NCBI RefSeq assembly: GCF_002995805.1
Contig: NZ_PVXL01000049.1
Location: 1 to 51,476 of the forward strand
Direction: 5' to 3'
DNA: 51,476 nucleotides
DNA from: Neomoorella stamsii
Lineage (GTDB): Bacteria; Bacillota; DSM-521; Neomoorellales; Neomoorellaceae
The translations under genes and the position numbers were made by a program. Under the pieces are notes generated by a model. It saw only the letters and a program-made list of their open reading frames with translations, was not told the DNA's origin and ran no database searches. Below are positions 15,369-24,115 of the stretch, one piece after another. Numbering within the stretch: the stretch's first letter is position 1; each line of letters opens with the position of its first letter.

Positions 15369-16715
15369 ATGTTTAAGCGGGTTCTCATTGCCAATCGCGG
15401 CGAGATCGCGGTGCGGATTATCCGCGCCTGCCGTGAACTGGATATCGAAACAGTAGCCGTCTATTCCGAGGCCGACCGGGGAGCCCTGCACACCAGGCTT
15501 GCCGATAAAGCCGTCTGTATCGGGCCGGCGCCGGCCAACCGCAGTTACCTGCATATCCCCAGTATTATTGCTGTTGCCCAGATGAGTGGTGCCGATGCCA
15601 TTCATCCTGGTTACGGCTTCCTGGCAGAAAACCCCTACTTTGCCGAGATGTGCGCAACGGCAGGGATCACCTTTATCGGCCCTTCGCCAAGAGCCATGCA
15701 GCTCATGGGCGCCAAGGCCACTGCCCGGGCCACCATGATTGCTGCCGGAGTTCCGGTAGTACCCGGTTCAGAGGGTGTCGTCAAAGACCTGGATGCTGCC
15801 CTGGCCATAGCTAAAGAAATCGGTTACCCCGTTTTGATTAAAGCGTCCGCCGGTGGCGGTGGCCGCGGTATGCGGGTGGCCCAGGGCCCCCGGGAGCTGC
15901 GCCAGGCCATCCAAACCGCCCAGCGGGAAGCTGAAGCCGCCTTCGGTGATCCTCAGGTTTACCTGGAAAAATATATTGAAGAACCCCGCCATATTGAGTT
16001 TCAAATTTTAGGTGATACCGAAGGGAACCTCATTCACCTGGGCGAGCGCGACTGTTCCCTGCAGCGCCGCAACCAGAAGATACTGGAAGAAGCCCCCTCG
16101 GTAGCCCTCACCCCGGAACTGCGCCGGGAAATGGGAGAGGTTGCCTTAAAGGCTGCCAGGGCCGTTGATTACTACAGCACCGGTACGGTAGAATTCCTGT
16201 TGGATAAGCATGGCCGCTATTATTTTATTGAAATGAATACTCGCATCCAGGTGGAACACCCGGTGACTGAGGCGGTTACCGGTATCGACCTGGTCCAGGA
16301 ACAGATCAGGATAGCGGCGGGGGAACCTTTGAGCATCCGCCAGGAGGACGTCCAGATCCGGGGGCATGCCATTGAGTGCCGGATCAATGCCGAAGACCCC
16401 AGCCATAATTTCCGGCCGGCCCCGGGGAGGATTGAACGTTACCATGTACCGGGAGGCTTTGGCATCCGGGTGGACAGTGCTGCTTATAGTGGTTACCTCA
16501 TTCCTCCTTATTATGATTCCTTAATCGCCAAGGTTATTGCCTGGGCGCCGGACCGGGAAGGGGCCATCAACCGAATGACGGGGGCCCTGAAAGAAATGGT
16601 AATTGAAGGGATACCGACGACCATTCCCTTCCACCAGCAGATTATGGCCAACGCCTTTTTCCGGCGGGGTGAGATCTACACTAACTTTATCCAGCGTCGC
16701 TTACTGGCCGGCTAA
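15369..16715 (+). CDS. accC: Biotin carboxylase AccC
   Basis: Carboxylates biotin on the carrier using ATP and bicarbonate. The 448 residues match the family. The N-terminal domain starts [33 protein letters not shown]. The ATP-grasp domain contains [12 protein letters not shown] (glycine loop, about 159-170), the [19 protein letters not shown] stretch and [14 protein letters not shown] with the catalytic Glu and Arg. The C-terminal domain ends with a typical [31 protein letters not shown] gives a strong ribosome site. In B. subtilis accB-accC sit at the same place; here the carrier is fused to the carboxyltransferase, so AccC may serve pyruvate carboxylation, acetyl-CoA carboxylase, or both. 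Confidence 0.95.
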   Translation: MFKRVLIANRGEIAVRIIRACRELDIETVAVYSEADRGALHTRLADKAVCIGPAPANRSYLHIPSIIAVAQMSGADAIHPGYGFLAENPYFAEMCATAGITFIGPSPRAMQLMGAKATARATMIAAGVPVVPGSEGVVKDLDAALAIAKEIGYPVLIKASAGGGGRGMRVAQGPRELRQAIQTAQREAEAAFGDPQVYLEKYIEEPRHIEFQILGDTEGNLIHLGERDCSLQRRNQKILEEAPSVALTPELRREMGEVALKAARAVDYYSTGTVEFLLDKHGRYYFIEMNTRIQVEHPVTEAVTGIDLVQEQIRIAAGEPLSIRQEDVQIRGHAIECRINAEDPSHNFRPAPGRIERYHVPGGFGIRVDSAAYSGYLIPPYYDSLIAKVIAWAPDREGAINRMTGALKEMVIEGIPTTIPFHQQIMANAFFRRGEIYTNFIQRRLLAG

Positions 16716-16811
16716 CGTCCTGGCAGGAGTTTCTGAAGGGTAGCTGGCGTATCCTCATCCCAAAGAAATTTATGGGCTGGCTTAGTTTAAAACTATTTTC
16801 GCAGGAAGCAG

Positions 16812-16840
16812 TTGTGATGGCTACCGGCCTCTGGTATAAT
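16812..16840 (+). promoter_or_regulatory. SigmaA-type promoter for the Asp23-nusB operon
   Basis: TTGTGA (16812-16817), 17 bases, TATAAT (16835-16840), just upstream of the Asp23 gene. Confidence 0.65.
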
Positions 16841-16865
16841 ATAGTAACAAGTGGAGGTGGGTAGA

Positions 16866-17264
16866 GTGGATAATATTTTAGAACAACAGGACCGAACTGA
16901 TCTTGGCACTATTAAGATTACCAATGAAGTGGTAGCCATCATTGCTGGCCTGGCGGCCACGGAGATTGAAGGAGTAGCCGGCATGAGCGGCGGCATTGCC
17001 GGCGGTATTGCCGAGCTTTTAGGCCGGAAGAATCTAAGTAAGGGCGTCAAGGTAGAAGTAGGGGAAAAGGAAGCTGCTGTTGACCTGTACATAGTGGTCA
17101 ACTTTGGAGTTCGTATTCCGGATGTAGCTATCAGGGTGCAGGAGAATGTAAAAAAGGCTATTGAATCAATGACGGGCTTACGGGTGGTAGAAGTTAATGT
17201 CCACGTCCAGGGCGTAGTTTTCCCCCAGGAAGAGAAAGAAGAAGAAACCAGCCGGGTCCGGTAG
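16866..17264 (+). CDS. Asp23/Gls24 family envelope stress protein
   Basis: A 132-residue member of the Asp23 (alkaline shock protein 23) family, equivalent in place to B. subtilis YqhY. The family core is clear: LGTIKITNEVVAIIAGLAATEIEGVAGM, GVKVEVGEKEAAVDLYIVVNFG and VRIPDVAIRVQENVKKAIESMTGL. A charged tail follows. GTG 16866 is chosen because GGAGGTGGG lies just upstream; the open frame begins 15 bases earlier. B. subtilis YqhY has been linked to control of acetyl-CoA carboxylase genes, which fits the neighbouring accC. The next two genes encode likely membrane partners. Confidence 0.88.
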   Translation: MDNILEQQDRTDLGTIKITNEVVAIIAGLAATEIEGVAGMSGGIAGGIAELLGRKNLSKGVKVEVGEKEAAVDLYIVVNFGVRIPDVAIRVQENVKKAIESMTGLRVVEVNVHVQGVVFPQEEKEEETSRVR

Positions 17265-17276
17265 GGGGGTAGTGAC

Positions 17277-17819
17277 TTGTCAATGCTGGAGCGGGCCATA
17301 TTGGCCCTTTTTGCTTTGCTGGTGGCGGCCCTTTCCGTAGCTGCCCTGGCAGTCATCGCCGGCTGGACAGTGCCCCTGGACCTTTTTGAACTAAGTCTCC
17401 TGCGGCCGGACTACCGCCTCATAGCCGGTCTGGTAGCTGCCGTATTGTTCCTACTGGCCTTGCGTTTCTTCCTGGCCAGTGTGCGCCCGGCAGCAGCAAG
17501 AGAAGAGCAGGCGGTTATTAAATCTGCCGACCTTGGTACGGCCAGCATTGCCTTGCCGGCCCTGGAAAACCTAGTCACCCGGGCCGCTCGCCAGGTGAAA
17601 GGGGTACGGGAAGTGCGGCCCATCCTTAGAGTTCTCCCGGAGGGGCTAGCCGTGAAGCTCAATATTACCGTTAGCCCCGACCGCAATCTACCGGAATTGA
17701 CGGCGGCCCTCCAGGAAAAGGTGCATGAATATATTGTTGCCACGGCCGGCCTGGAAGTGCTCGAGGTCCAGGTGCGGGTGAACGGTATCTACCAGGAAGG
17801 CCTGCGCCGGGTAGAATAG
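17277..17819 (+). CDS. amaP: AmaP, alkaline shock response membrane anchor protein
   Basis: A 180-residue membrane protein. Two hydrophobic segments (about 6-27 and 43-66) form an N-terminal hairpin, followed by a cytoplasmic Asp23-like domain (about 80-175, IALPALENLVTRAARQVKGVREV and LPELTAALQEKVHEYIVATAGLEVLEVQVRV). In Staphylococcus AmaP tethers Asp23 to the membrane. The start is TTG 17277 or ATG 17283, two codons later; GGGGGGTAG precedes both. It lies 12 bases after the Asp23 gene in the same operon. Confidence 0.85.
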   Translation: MSMLERAILALFALLVAALSVAALAVIAGWTVPLDLFELSLLRPDYRLIAGLVAAVLFLLALRFFLASVRPAAAREEQAVIKSADLGTASIALPALENLVTRAARQVKGVREVRPILRVLPEGLAVKLNITVSPDRNLPELTAALQEKVHEYIVATAGLEVLEVQVRVNGIYQEGLRRVE

Positions 17820-17832
17820 GGGAGATGGACGG

Positions 17833-18060
17833 GTGGAAAATATCCTCGACTTGCTGGACTACCTCTGGCGGGAACACCGGGGTAAGCTGATCGGCGTCAG
17901 CCTGGGCCTTATTTTTGGGCTTTTAACTGCCATCTGGGGCTTCGGGAAGGCCCTTTTCATCGGCCTCTGTGTAGCTCTGGGCTATCTTATCGGCCACCGC
18001 CTTGATCAAGGCCGGGGGTGGCAGGGCATCTGGAAACGTTTCTTTGGCGATCGCTGGTAA
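17833..18060 (+). CDS. DUF2273 family small membrane protein
   Basis: A 75-residue protein with one to two hydrophobic helices (about 18-34 and 37-53), then a short basic tail (HRLDQGRGWQGIWKRFFGDRW). This matches DUF2273 proteins, which are commonly found beside Asp23 and AmaP genes. Its function is unknown; a role in anchoring or regulating the Asp23 layer is inferred from the association. GTG start with GGGAGATGGACG upstream, 13 bases after amaP. Confidence 0.78.
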   Translation: MENILDLLDYLWREHRGKLIGVSLGLIFGLLTAIWGFGKALFIGLCVALGYLIGHRLDQGRGWQGIWKRFFGDRW

Positions 18061-18075
18061 GGGGGAATAGTTTTC

Positions 18076-18480
18076 TTGAGTAGAAGGGCAGCCAGGGCCA
18101 AAGCCCTGCAGGCTCTCTTTGCCGTTGACCTGGGTCGTATGGCCCCGGAAAGGGCCGTGAAAGAAGTCTTAGCTGAAGAGCAACTTTCACTCCAGGCAGC
18201 AGACTTTGCCCGGCAGCTGGTAATGGGAACGGTCACGGCCCGCCGGGAACTCGACGCCATAATCAGCAGGTATGCAGTTGGCTGGCGCCTGGAACGCCTG
18301 GCGGCCGTCGACCGCAACATCCTCAGGATGGCATTATATGAAATGAAATATTGCCCGGATACCCCGGTGAGTGTAATTATTAACGAGGCCATTGAACTAG
18401 CCAAAACTTTTAATGACGAAGAAGCCGGTAGGTTTGTCAACGGCTTGCTGGACACCGCCCGCAAGGAGCTGGGTAGATAG
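18076..18480 (+). CDS. nusB: Transcription antitermination factor NusB
   Basis: All-helical RNA-binding protein that with NusE (S10) binds boxA RNA and supports rRNA antitermination. The 134-residue length fits. The N-terminus [19 protein letters not shown] and the motifs [19 protein letters not shown] and [31 protein letters not shown] are diagnostic. TTG start behind AAGGGGGAA. It ends three bases before the TsaD-like gene. The Asp23-nusB linkage is also found in B. subtilis. Confidence 0.95.
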   Translation: MSRRAARAKALQALFAVDLGRMAPERAVKEVLAEEQLSLQAADFARQLVMGTVTARRELDAIISRYAVGWRLERLAAVDRNILRMALYEMKYCPDTPVSVIINEAIELAKTFNDEEAGRFVNGLLDTARKELGR

Positions 18481-18483
18481 CTA

Positions 18484-19437
18484 ATGGCCATTCTCGGCAT
18501 CGATACTAGTGCCTATACCTGTTCAGTAGCCATCGTCAGCGTTGACGGCGAAATACTTACAGCTCACCGCCGCCTGCTGCCGGTACCCCCGGGGGAAAGG
18601 GGACTGCAGCAGGGAACGGCGGTTTTTCATCATGTCCAGAGCTTGCCGGAACTGCTGGCCGCAGCCTTTGCCGACGTGCCGGCAACCCTTCTCAAAGGAG
18701 TGGCGGCTGCCACCAGACCCCGGCCCGTGGCAGGCTCCTATATGCCGGTTTTTACCGTAGCCGCCGGGCAGGGCCGGATACTGGCAGCCGCCTTGCAGGT
18801 ACCCTTCCTGGCCACTACCCACCAGGAAGGGCATATTGCCGCGGGCCTGTGGTCGGCAGGCTGGCAGCCGGACGGTCCCTTTCTGGCCGTCCACCTGTCG
18901 GGAGGGACCTCCGAAATTCTCCAGGTCAGCCGTAAATCCGGTGGTTTTAATATTAGCAAACTGGGGGGTACCCTGGATCTTCATGCCGGGCAACTGGTAG
19001 ACCGGGTCGGGGTGCTCATGGGCCTGAAGTTTCCCGCCGGGCCGCAGCTGGAACTGCTGGCCCGGGAAGCCAGAGGAGAAGATGGAGAAAAGGTCCGGCT
19101 GACCTCAGCCGTCCGGGGGTACAATTTTAGTTTTTCCGGGCCGGCCAGCCAGGCAGAACGCCTGCTGGCTGCAGGTGCTCCCCGAGCGGCCATCGCCCGG
19201 GCGGTGGAGCAGTGTATTGCCAATACCCTGGAGAAGGTCTTGCGGCCAGCCGTGATTACTACCGGGATTAAAGATATTTTAATCGTCGGAGGGGTGGCGG
19301 CCAATGCCTACCTGCGCAGCCGCCTGCGTCACCGCCTGGAACACCGCGCCGTAGGAGCCCGCCTCTACTTTGCCGCCCCGGAACATAGTTCCGACAATGC
19401 TATCGGCGTGGCCCTGCTGGGCCGCGAGGTAGTTTAG
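18484..19437 (+). CDS. TsaD/Kae1-like paralogue of unknown function
   Basis: A 317-residue protein of the ASKHA-fold TsaD/Kae1 family (old name O-sialoglycoprotein endopeptidase). It has the N-terminal ILGIDTSAYTCSVAIV strand, the metal-binding HxxxH as HQEGH (residues 113-117), LAVHLSGGTSEIL, KFPAGPQLELLA and a late IVGGVAANAYLRSRL plus SSDNAIGVAL. True TsaD makes the t6A37 tRNA modification, but several residues around the first phosphate loop differ. Clostridia commonly carry this shorter version beside nusB in addition to a normal TsaD. It runs three bases after nusB and converges on the MFS gene with stop codons overlapping. Confidence 0.8.
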   Translation: MAILGIDTSAYTCSVAIVSVDGEILTAHRRLLPVPPGERGLQQGTAVFHHVQSLPELLAAAFADVPATLLKGVAAATRPRPVAGSYMPVFTVAAGQGRILAAALQVPFLATTHQEGHIAAGLWSAGWQPDGPFLAVHLSGGTSEILQVSRKSGGFNISKLGGTLDLHAGQLVDRVGVLMGLKFPAGPQLELLAREARGEDGEKVRLTSAVRGYNFSFSGPASQAERLLAAGAPRAAIARAVEQCIANTLEKVLRPAVITTGIKDILIVGGVAANAYLRSRLRHRLEHRAVGARLYFAAPEHSSDNAIGVALLGREVV

Positions 19438-20633
19438 TGCGCCTTTACCGGTTGCCGGCGTAGGTCTGGCAGGGGAAGGGCCAGGGCAGCAGCCAGGGCA
19501 GGAATAATGGCCAGGAGATGGATGACAAAGGGGACACCCCTGGCATCGGCAATACCACCCAGTAGGAGGAGCCCCAGGCCGCCAGTGCCGATGGCAAACC
19601 CCATCATCAGGCCGGAGGCCACCCCGATGTGCCGGGGCATCAAGGACTGGGCCAGGACAATGGCCGGGGCAAAGGTAGAAACTACCGCAAAGCCGCTCAA
19701 GGCCAGCAATATGGCCACCCAGAGCCCTTTGACGTAAGGGAAGGCCAGGACCAGGGGGATAAGCACCAGCATTGAGGCGATGATCATCTTTTTGGCTCCC
19801 CAGTAATCGGCGAGTCGCCCGCCCACCAGGGTACCCACGGCGCCGGCAATGAGAAAGATGGAGAGCATAGTACTGGCGAAGACGGCCTCACCATGGAGGT
19901 AATGCTGGTAGTAAAAGGGGATGTAATAGGTTAAACCAGTATGCAGCCAGGAACGCAAAATGACTACCCAGACCAGGAGAATAATGGCCGCCAGGGAAGC
20001 CCTGCTGTACTTTTCCTCCTTCTGACCGGCAGTAGCTACCCGCTGGCCGGTGGCCATGGTACGGCCAATGGCCGGCATGGTATGAGCCAGTAAAGCGACG
20101 GTAAGAACCGTAGGAAAGAGAATCAGCCAAGAGGATTTTAAACCACCGTGGCTGAGGATGAGAGAAGCGATTATTGGCCCCAGGCCGAAGCCCAGGTTAC
20201 CGCCTACGGAAAAGACGGCCATGGAACTGGCCTGCAGGGGACCGCTGATATAATGGGCCGACTTGGAAGCTTCCGGGTGGTAGGCAGCTACCCCGAGGCC
20301 GCTCATAAAGACTATGACTGTAAGCAAGTAGTAGTTGGGTACCAAGCCGAAGGCAGCCATACCCAGGCCGGCTAACAGGCAGCCGGTGGGCAAGAGCCAG
20401 CGCAGCTGGTACCGGTCCGATAGGTAACCGAAAAGAGGCTGGATCACGGAAGAACTGATAGTAGATAGAGCGGGAATGAGGCTGGCGGCCGTAAAGGTCA
20501 GACCAACCTGTTCTTTATATACCGACAGAAAAATGGGCAGCAGGCCCTGGTTGATATCGGTAACCAGGTGCCCCAGGCTTAATAGGTAAAGGATGCGTTT
20601 TTGCACTTGTTTAACCCTCCAGTCTCTCATCAT
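19434..20633 (-). CDS. MFS transporter of the fosmidomycin-resistance (Fsr) type
   Basis: A 399-residue major facilitator with about twelve hydrophobic helices. The N-terminus (LSLGHLVTDINQGLLPIFLSVYKEQVGLTFTAASLI) and GLGVAAYHPEASKSAHYISG are typical of Fsr-like exporters, for which fosmidomycin efflux is the named activity in E. coli. The natural substrate is unknown. The MEP-pathway gene dxs is 8 kb away, but a functional link is not shown. The start is 118 bases from the divergent nfnA start, so the two share a promoter region. Its stop codon overlaps that of the TsaD-like gene, leaving no room for a separate terminator. Confidence 0.85.
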   Translation of the reverse strand: MMRDWRVKQVQKRILYLLSLGHLVTDINQGLLPIFLSVYKEQVGLTFTAASLIPALSTISSSVIQPLFGYLSDRYQLRWLLPTGCLLAGLGMAAFGLVPNYYLLTVIVFMSGLGVAAYHPEASKSAHYISGPLQASSMAVFSVGGNLGFGLGPIIASLILSHGGLKSSWLILFPTVLTVALLAHTMPAIGRTMATGQRVATAGQKEEKYSRASLAAIILLVWVVILRSWLHTGLTYYIPFYYQHYLHGEAVFASTMLSIFLIAGAVGTLVGGRLADYWGAKKMIIASMLVLIPLVLAFPYVKGLWVAILLALSGFAVVSTFAPAIVLAQSLMPRHIGVASGLMMGFAIGTGGLGLLLLGGIADARGVPFVIHLLAIIPALAAALALPLPDLRRQPVKAH

Positions 20634-20751
20634 ATCTTAAACCCTGGAAGGGTAGCGGTCAAGGATTATTAGCAGGAATATGGGTTTTAACAGCGAATAT
20701 AATTAAGGTTATATTCATGATAGTTTAACTTGTAAGGGGGTAAGGCAGTTA

Positions 20752-21591
20752 GTGTACCGTATTGTCCGGAAAGAAGTCATGTCGCCAGTCATCAAGCTCA
20801 TGGAGATTGAAGCTCCGGAAGTGGCTGCCAAAGCCCAGGCCGGACAATTTATTATTCTCCGGATAGACGAAGAGGGGGAACGCATTCCTTTAACCATCGC
20901 CGATTTTGATCGCACCCGGGGCACCATTACTACTATCTTCCAGGAAGTAGGCTACACTACCCGGCGCCTGGGTACCCTGGAGGCGGGGGATGCTCTCGCT
21001 GACTTTGTCGGTCCCCTGGGACAGCCCTCAGAGATTGAAAATTACGGCCGGGTCGTTTGTGTTGGCGGCGGTGTCGGTGTGGCCCCGGTTTATCCCATAG
21101 CCCGCGCCTTAAAGGAAGCCGGCAACGAAGTAATTTCTATTATTGGTGCCCGGACAAAGGAACTGCTTATCTGGGAAGACGAAATGCGGGCCGTTTCTAG
21201 TGAGTTGCTGGTGGCCACCGATGACGGCAGCTATGGCCACCACGGCTTTGTAACGGACCTCTTAAAGCAGGTCCTGGAAGAAAGGGGTAATGTAGCCCGG
21301 GTCTGGGGTATCGGCCCGGTGGTCATGATGCGTGCCGTGGCGGAAACTACCAGGCCCTTTGGTGTGCCCACCATTGTCAGTATGAATCCCATTATGGTGG
21401 ACGGTACGGGTATGTGCGGCGCCTGCCGGGTCAGCGTCGGCGGGGAGACCAAATTTGCCTGCGTAGACGGGCCGGAATTTGACGGCCACCAGGTTGACTG
21501 GCAGCTGGCCCTGCGGCGGATGAACATGTATAGAGAAGAGGAAGAAAGGATTCTCAAGTTCCATGAGGGAGGTGGCTGCAAGTGCCATTAA
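20752..21591 (+). CDS. nfnA: NfnA, FAD/[2Fe-2S] subunit of electron-bifurcating transhydrogenase
   Basis: Small subunit of NADH-dependent reduced ferredoxin:NADP+ oxidoreductase. The complex couples NADPH, NAD+ and ferredoxin by flavin-based bifurcation and is known from Moorella and Thermotoga. The 279-residue protein is like PyrK: FAD-binding domain (about 1-95), NAD-binding domain with VVCVGGGVGVAPVYPIARAL (102-120), and a C-terminal [2Fe-2S] site with Asp217, Cys222, Cys225 and Cys237 in VDGTGMCGACRVSV and FACVDGPEF. The Asp ligand is a known trait of NfnA. GTG start with AAGGGGG upstream. It overlaps nfnB by 10 bases. PyrK alone is unlikely because no pyrD follows. Confidence 0.92.
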   Translation: MYRIVRKEVMSPVIKLMEIEAPEVAAKAQAGQFIILRIDEEGERIPLTIADFDRTRGTITTIFQEVGYTTRRLGTLEAGDALADFVGPLGQPSEIENYGRVVCVGGGVGVAPVYPIARALKEAGNEVISIIGARTKELLIWEDEMRAVSSELLVATDDGSYGHHGFVTDLLKQVLEERGNVARVWGIGPVVMMRAVAETTRPFGVPTIVSMNPIMVDGTGMCGACRVSVGGETKFACVDGPEFDGHQVDWQLALRRMNMYREEEERILKFHEGGGCKCH

Positions 21592-22973
21592 TTCCCCAGA
21601 AAACTCCCATGCCTTCCCAGAATCCGAAAGAGCGTATCCGCAACTTCAATGAAGTAGCCCTGGGCTATACCGAAGAGATGGCACTGGCCGAAGCTGAGCG
21701 CTGCCTCCAGTGTAAAAAGGCTCCCTGCCGCCAGGGTTGCCCGGTAGAGGTGGACATCCCGGCCTTTATCAGCCTGATAAAGGAGAAAGATTTTGACGGA
21801 GCCATTGCTAAAATAAAAGAAAAGAACAACCTACCGGCCATTTGCGGACGGGTTTGCCCCCAGGAAAACCAGTGTGAAAAATACTGTACCGTGGGCAAGA
21901 AGCATGAGCCGGTAGCCATCGGCCGCCTGGAACGCTTTGTCGCTGATTACCAGATGGCTAAAGGCGAGGCGGCTGTAGTGAGCAAGGCACCGGCTACTGG
22001 TTTTAAGGTGGCAGTAATAGGTTCCGGTCCTGCCGGCTTGACAGCTGCGGCTGACCTGGCCCGGATGGGACACCAGGTGACGGTCTTTGAAGCCCTCCAT
22101 GTGCCCGGGGGCGTACTGATGTACGGTATCCCTGAATTCCGCCTGCCGAAAAAGATCGTCCAGCAGGAGATCGACTCCATCCGTCAGCTGGGGGTAGAGA
22201 TCCGGACCAATGCCGTGGTCGGCAAGGTTACCACTGTGGATGAGCTCCTCGCCAGCGGCTACGATGCCGTCTTTATCGGTACGGGGGCCGGGCTGCCCCA
22301 CTTCATGGGGATACCCGGGGAAAACCTCCTGGGCGTCTACTCGGCCAACGAATTCCTCACCCGGACCAACCTGATGAAGGCCTACCTCTTCCCCCACTAT
22401 GCCACCCCCATCAAGGTGGGCAGGCGGGTGGCTGTTATCGGCGCCGGCAATGTGGCCATGGATGCGGCCCGTACCGCCCTGCGTCTGGGAGCAGAAGAAT
22501 CCTATATAGTTTACCGCCGTTCGGCAGCCGAAATGCCGGCCCGCAAGGAAGAAGTAGAGCACGCTGAAGAGGAAGGGGTCCAGTTCCACCTCCTCACCAG
22601 CCCGGTGAAAATCTATGGGGACGACCGAGGTGTGGTGACGGGTATGACCTGCCAGCGCTTTGAACTGGGCGAGCCTGACGCATCCGGTCGCCGGCGGCCA
22701 GTGCCCATCCCTGGTTCCGAGTATGATATGGAAGTAGATACAGTGGTCATGGCCATCGGCCAGGGCCCCAACCCCCTGGTCTTAAGGACCACTCCGGGCC
22801 TGGAACTCACCCGCAAAGGTACCATCGCCGCTGATGAGGCTACCGGCGCCACCTCCCGGAAGGGCGTCTTTGCTGGCGGCGACATCGTCACCGGCGCGGC
22901 AACCGTCATCCTCGCCATGGGAGCCGGCAAAGCCGCCGCCCGGGCCATCGACAAGTATTTGCGGGAGAAATGA
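21582..22973 (+). CDS. nfnB: NfnB, FAD/[4Fe-4S] subunit of electron-bifurcating transhydrogenase
   Basis: Large subunit of Nfn, related to the GltD small subunit of glutamate synthase. The 463 residues contain two sets of Cys ligands for [4Fe-4S] clusters (CLQCKKAPCRQGCP near 38-51 and CGRVCPQENQCEKYC near 88-102). The first FAD-binding Rossmann site is VAVIGSGPAGLTAAADLARMG (about 144-165). An NADPH-site Rossmann follows (VAVIGAGNVAMDAARTALRLG), and the protein ends with GVFAGGDIVTGAATVILAMGAGKAAA. GTG start inside nfnA with a GGAGGTGG site, so the pair is translationally coupled. In an acetogen this enzyme supplies NADPH for methylene-THF reactions, which fits folD downstream. Confidence 0.93.
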   Translation: MPLIPQKTPMPSQNPKERIRNFNEVALGYTEEMALAEAERCLQCKKAPCRQGCPVEVDIPAFISLIKEKDFDGAIAKIKEKNNLPAICGRVCPQENQCEKYCTVGKKHEPVAIGRLERFVADYQMAKGEAAVVSKAPATGFKVAVIGSGPAGLTAAADLARMGHQVTVFEALHVPGGVLMYGIPEFRLPKKIVQQEIDSIRQLGVEIRTNAVVGKVTTVDELLASGYDAVFIGTGAGLPHFMGIPGENLLGVYSANEFLTRTNLMKAYLFPHYATPIKVGRRVAVIGAGNVAMDAARTALRLGAEESYIVYRRSAAEMPARKEEVEHAEEEGVQFHLLTSPVKIYGDDRGVVTGMTCQRFELGEPDASGRRRPVPIPGSEYDMEVDTVVMAIGQGPNPLVLRTTPGLELTRKGTIAADEATGATSRKGVFAGGDIVTGAATVILAMGAGKAAARAIDKYLREK

Positions 22974-23030
22974 GTTTTTCGGAGGAGTCACCCATGGTGG
23001 CGAGCCGCCACCAGAGGGCATAAAAATGCC

Positions 23031-23241
23031 GGGCTGGCATTTGTCGGAAGCGAGCGAGCTTTTACCGAGTGGCGAAGCGGCCCAGGCGAAGCCGAGGGAT
23101 GATAAGCGGGGCCGAGGACAGGATGTCCGAGGCCGGCCTCTGAGGCAAGGATGCCGAATAGGCCGGGACCCCGCCCGAGCTAGAGGCTGAGCCGTAGGCC
23201 GCTCCACAAGGGCCAGGGAGCGAGCGAGACAATGCCAGCCT
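23031..23241 (+). ncRNA. Highly structured element, candidate noncoding RNA
   Basis: This 300-base gap between nfnB and folD has no credible gene but can fold into nested stems. The outer stem pairs GGCTGGCATTTGTC (23032-23045) with GACAATGCCAGCC (23228-23240), with one bulge. A second pairs GTGG/AGCGGCC (23069-23082) with GGCCGCTCCAC (23197-23207). A third pairs GCGGGG (23106-23111) with CCCCGC (23169-23174). Inside are GGACA-GGA-TGTCC (23116-23128) and GGCA-AGGA-TGCC (23144-23155). Repeated CGAGCGAG motifs occur near both ends. It could be a mobile-element RNA of the HEARO/omega-RNA kind, a leader of folD or a DNA palindrome; strand and class are not settled. Confidence 0.55.
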
Positions 23242-23272
23242 GCGAGTGAGTATTTTAAGGAGGTCTAATGCC

Positions 23273-24115
23273 ATGCCAGCCCAAATCCTGGACGGCAAGC
23301 AGATTGCCGCCGAAGTACGGGAAGAAGTCAAGCAGGAAGTAGCTAGGTTAAAAGAGCAGGGGATTACTCCCGGTTTGGCCGTCGTCCTGGTCGGCGACGA
23401 CCCGGCTTCCCAGGTATATGTGCGCAACAAACACCGCGCCTGCGAAGAAGTCGGCATCTACTCGGTAGTCCACCGCCTGCCGGCGGAAACCACCCAGGCC
23501 CAACTCCTGGACTTAATCAAACAGCTCAATAACGATCCCCAGATTCACGGCATCCTGGTACAGCTTCCCCTGCCCGGTCATATCGACGAAAAAACTGTCA
23601 TCGACACCATTACCCTGGAAAAGGATGTCGACGGTTTCAGCCCGGCTAATGTCGGCAACCTGGTCATTGGTGATAAGTGCTTTTACCCCTGTACGCCCCA
23701 TGGCTGCATGGTCCTCATGGACAAGACCGGGATTGATCCCAAAGGTAAAAAGGCAGTTGTCGTTGGCCGCAGCAATATCGTCGGCAAACCCATGGCCATG
23801 ATGCTTTTAGCCCGCCATGCCACGGTAACCATCTGCCACTCCCGCACCAAAAATCTAGCTGAAGAGTGCCGCCAGGCCGACATCCTGGTGGCTGCCGTAG
23901 GCAAGCCGGAGATGATCACCGGCGATATGATCAAGGAAGGTGCGGTAGTCATCGATGTGGGCATCAACCGCGTGGGCGAAAAAAAGCTGGTGGGGGATGT
24001 CCACTTTGAGAGTGCCGCCCAAAAAGCCAGCTGGATTACCCCGGTGCCCGGGGGAGTTGGTCCCATGACCATTGCCATGCTGCTGAAAAATACAGTCGAG
24101 GCGGCCCGGCGCTAG
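23273..24115 (+). CDS. folD: FolD, methylene-THF dehydrogenase / methenyl-THF cyclohydrolase
   Basis: Bifunctional enzyme of C1 metabolism. It is central to the methyl branch of the Wood-Ljungdahl pathway as well as to biosynthesis. ATG 23273 with AAGGAGGTC gives 280 residues. Family signatures are [26 protein letters not shown] (with the catalytic Lys in YVRNKHRAC), the pair [11 protein letters not shown] and PCTPHGC, and the Rossmann loop [15 protein letters not shown], followed by [13 protein letters not shown]. In Moorella FolD is described as NADP-dependent, which suits the nfnAB neighbours. Its stop overlaps the xseA start by one base. Confidence 0.95.
   Translation: MPAQILDGKQIAAEVREEVKQEVARLKEQGITPGLAVVLVGDDPASQVYVRNKHRACEEVGIYSVVHRLPAETTQAQLLDLIKQLNNDPQIHGILVQLPLPGHIDEKTVIDTITLEKDVDGFSPANVGNLVIGDKCFYPCTPHGCMVLMDKTGIDPKGKKAVVVGRSNIVGKPMAMMLLARHATVTICHSRTKNLAEECRQADILVAAVGKPEMITGDMIKEGAVVIDVGINRVGEKKLVGDVHFESAAQKASWITPVPGGVGPMTIAMLLKNTVEAARR

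Noticed and set aside
20752..21591. Annotation of the first nfn gene as dihydroorotate dehydrogenase electron-transfer subunit PyrK
   Set aside because: The fold is shared, but the partner gene encodes an NfnB/GltD-like protein with two [4Fe-4S] clusters and no pyrD is present, so NfnA fits better.
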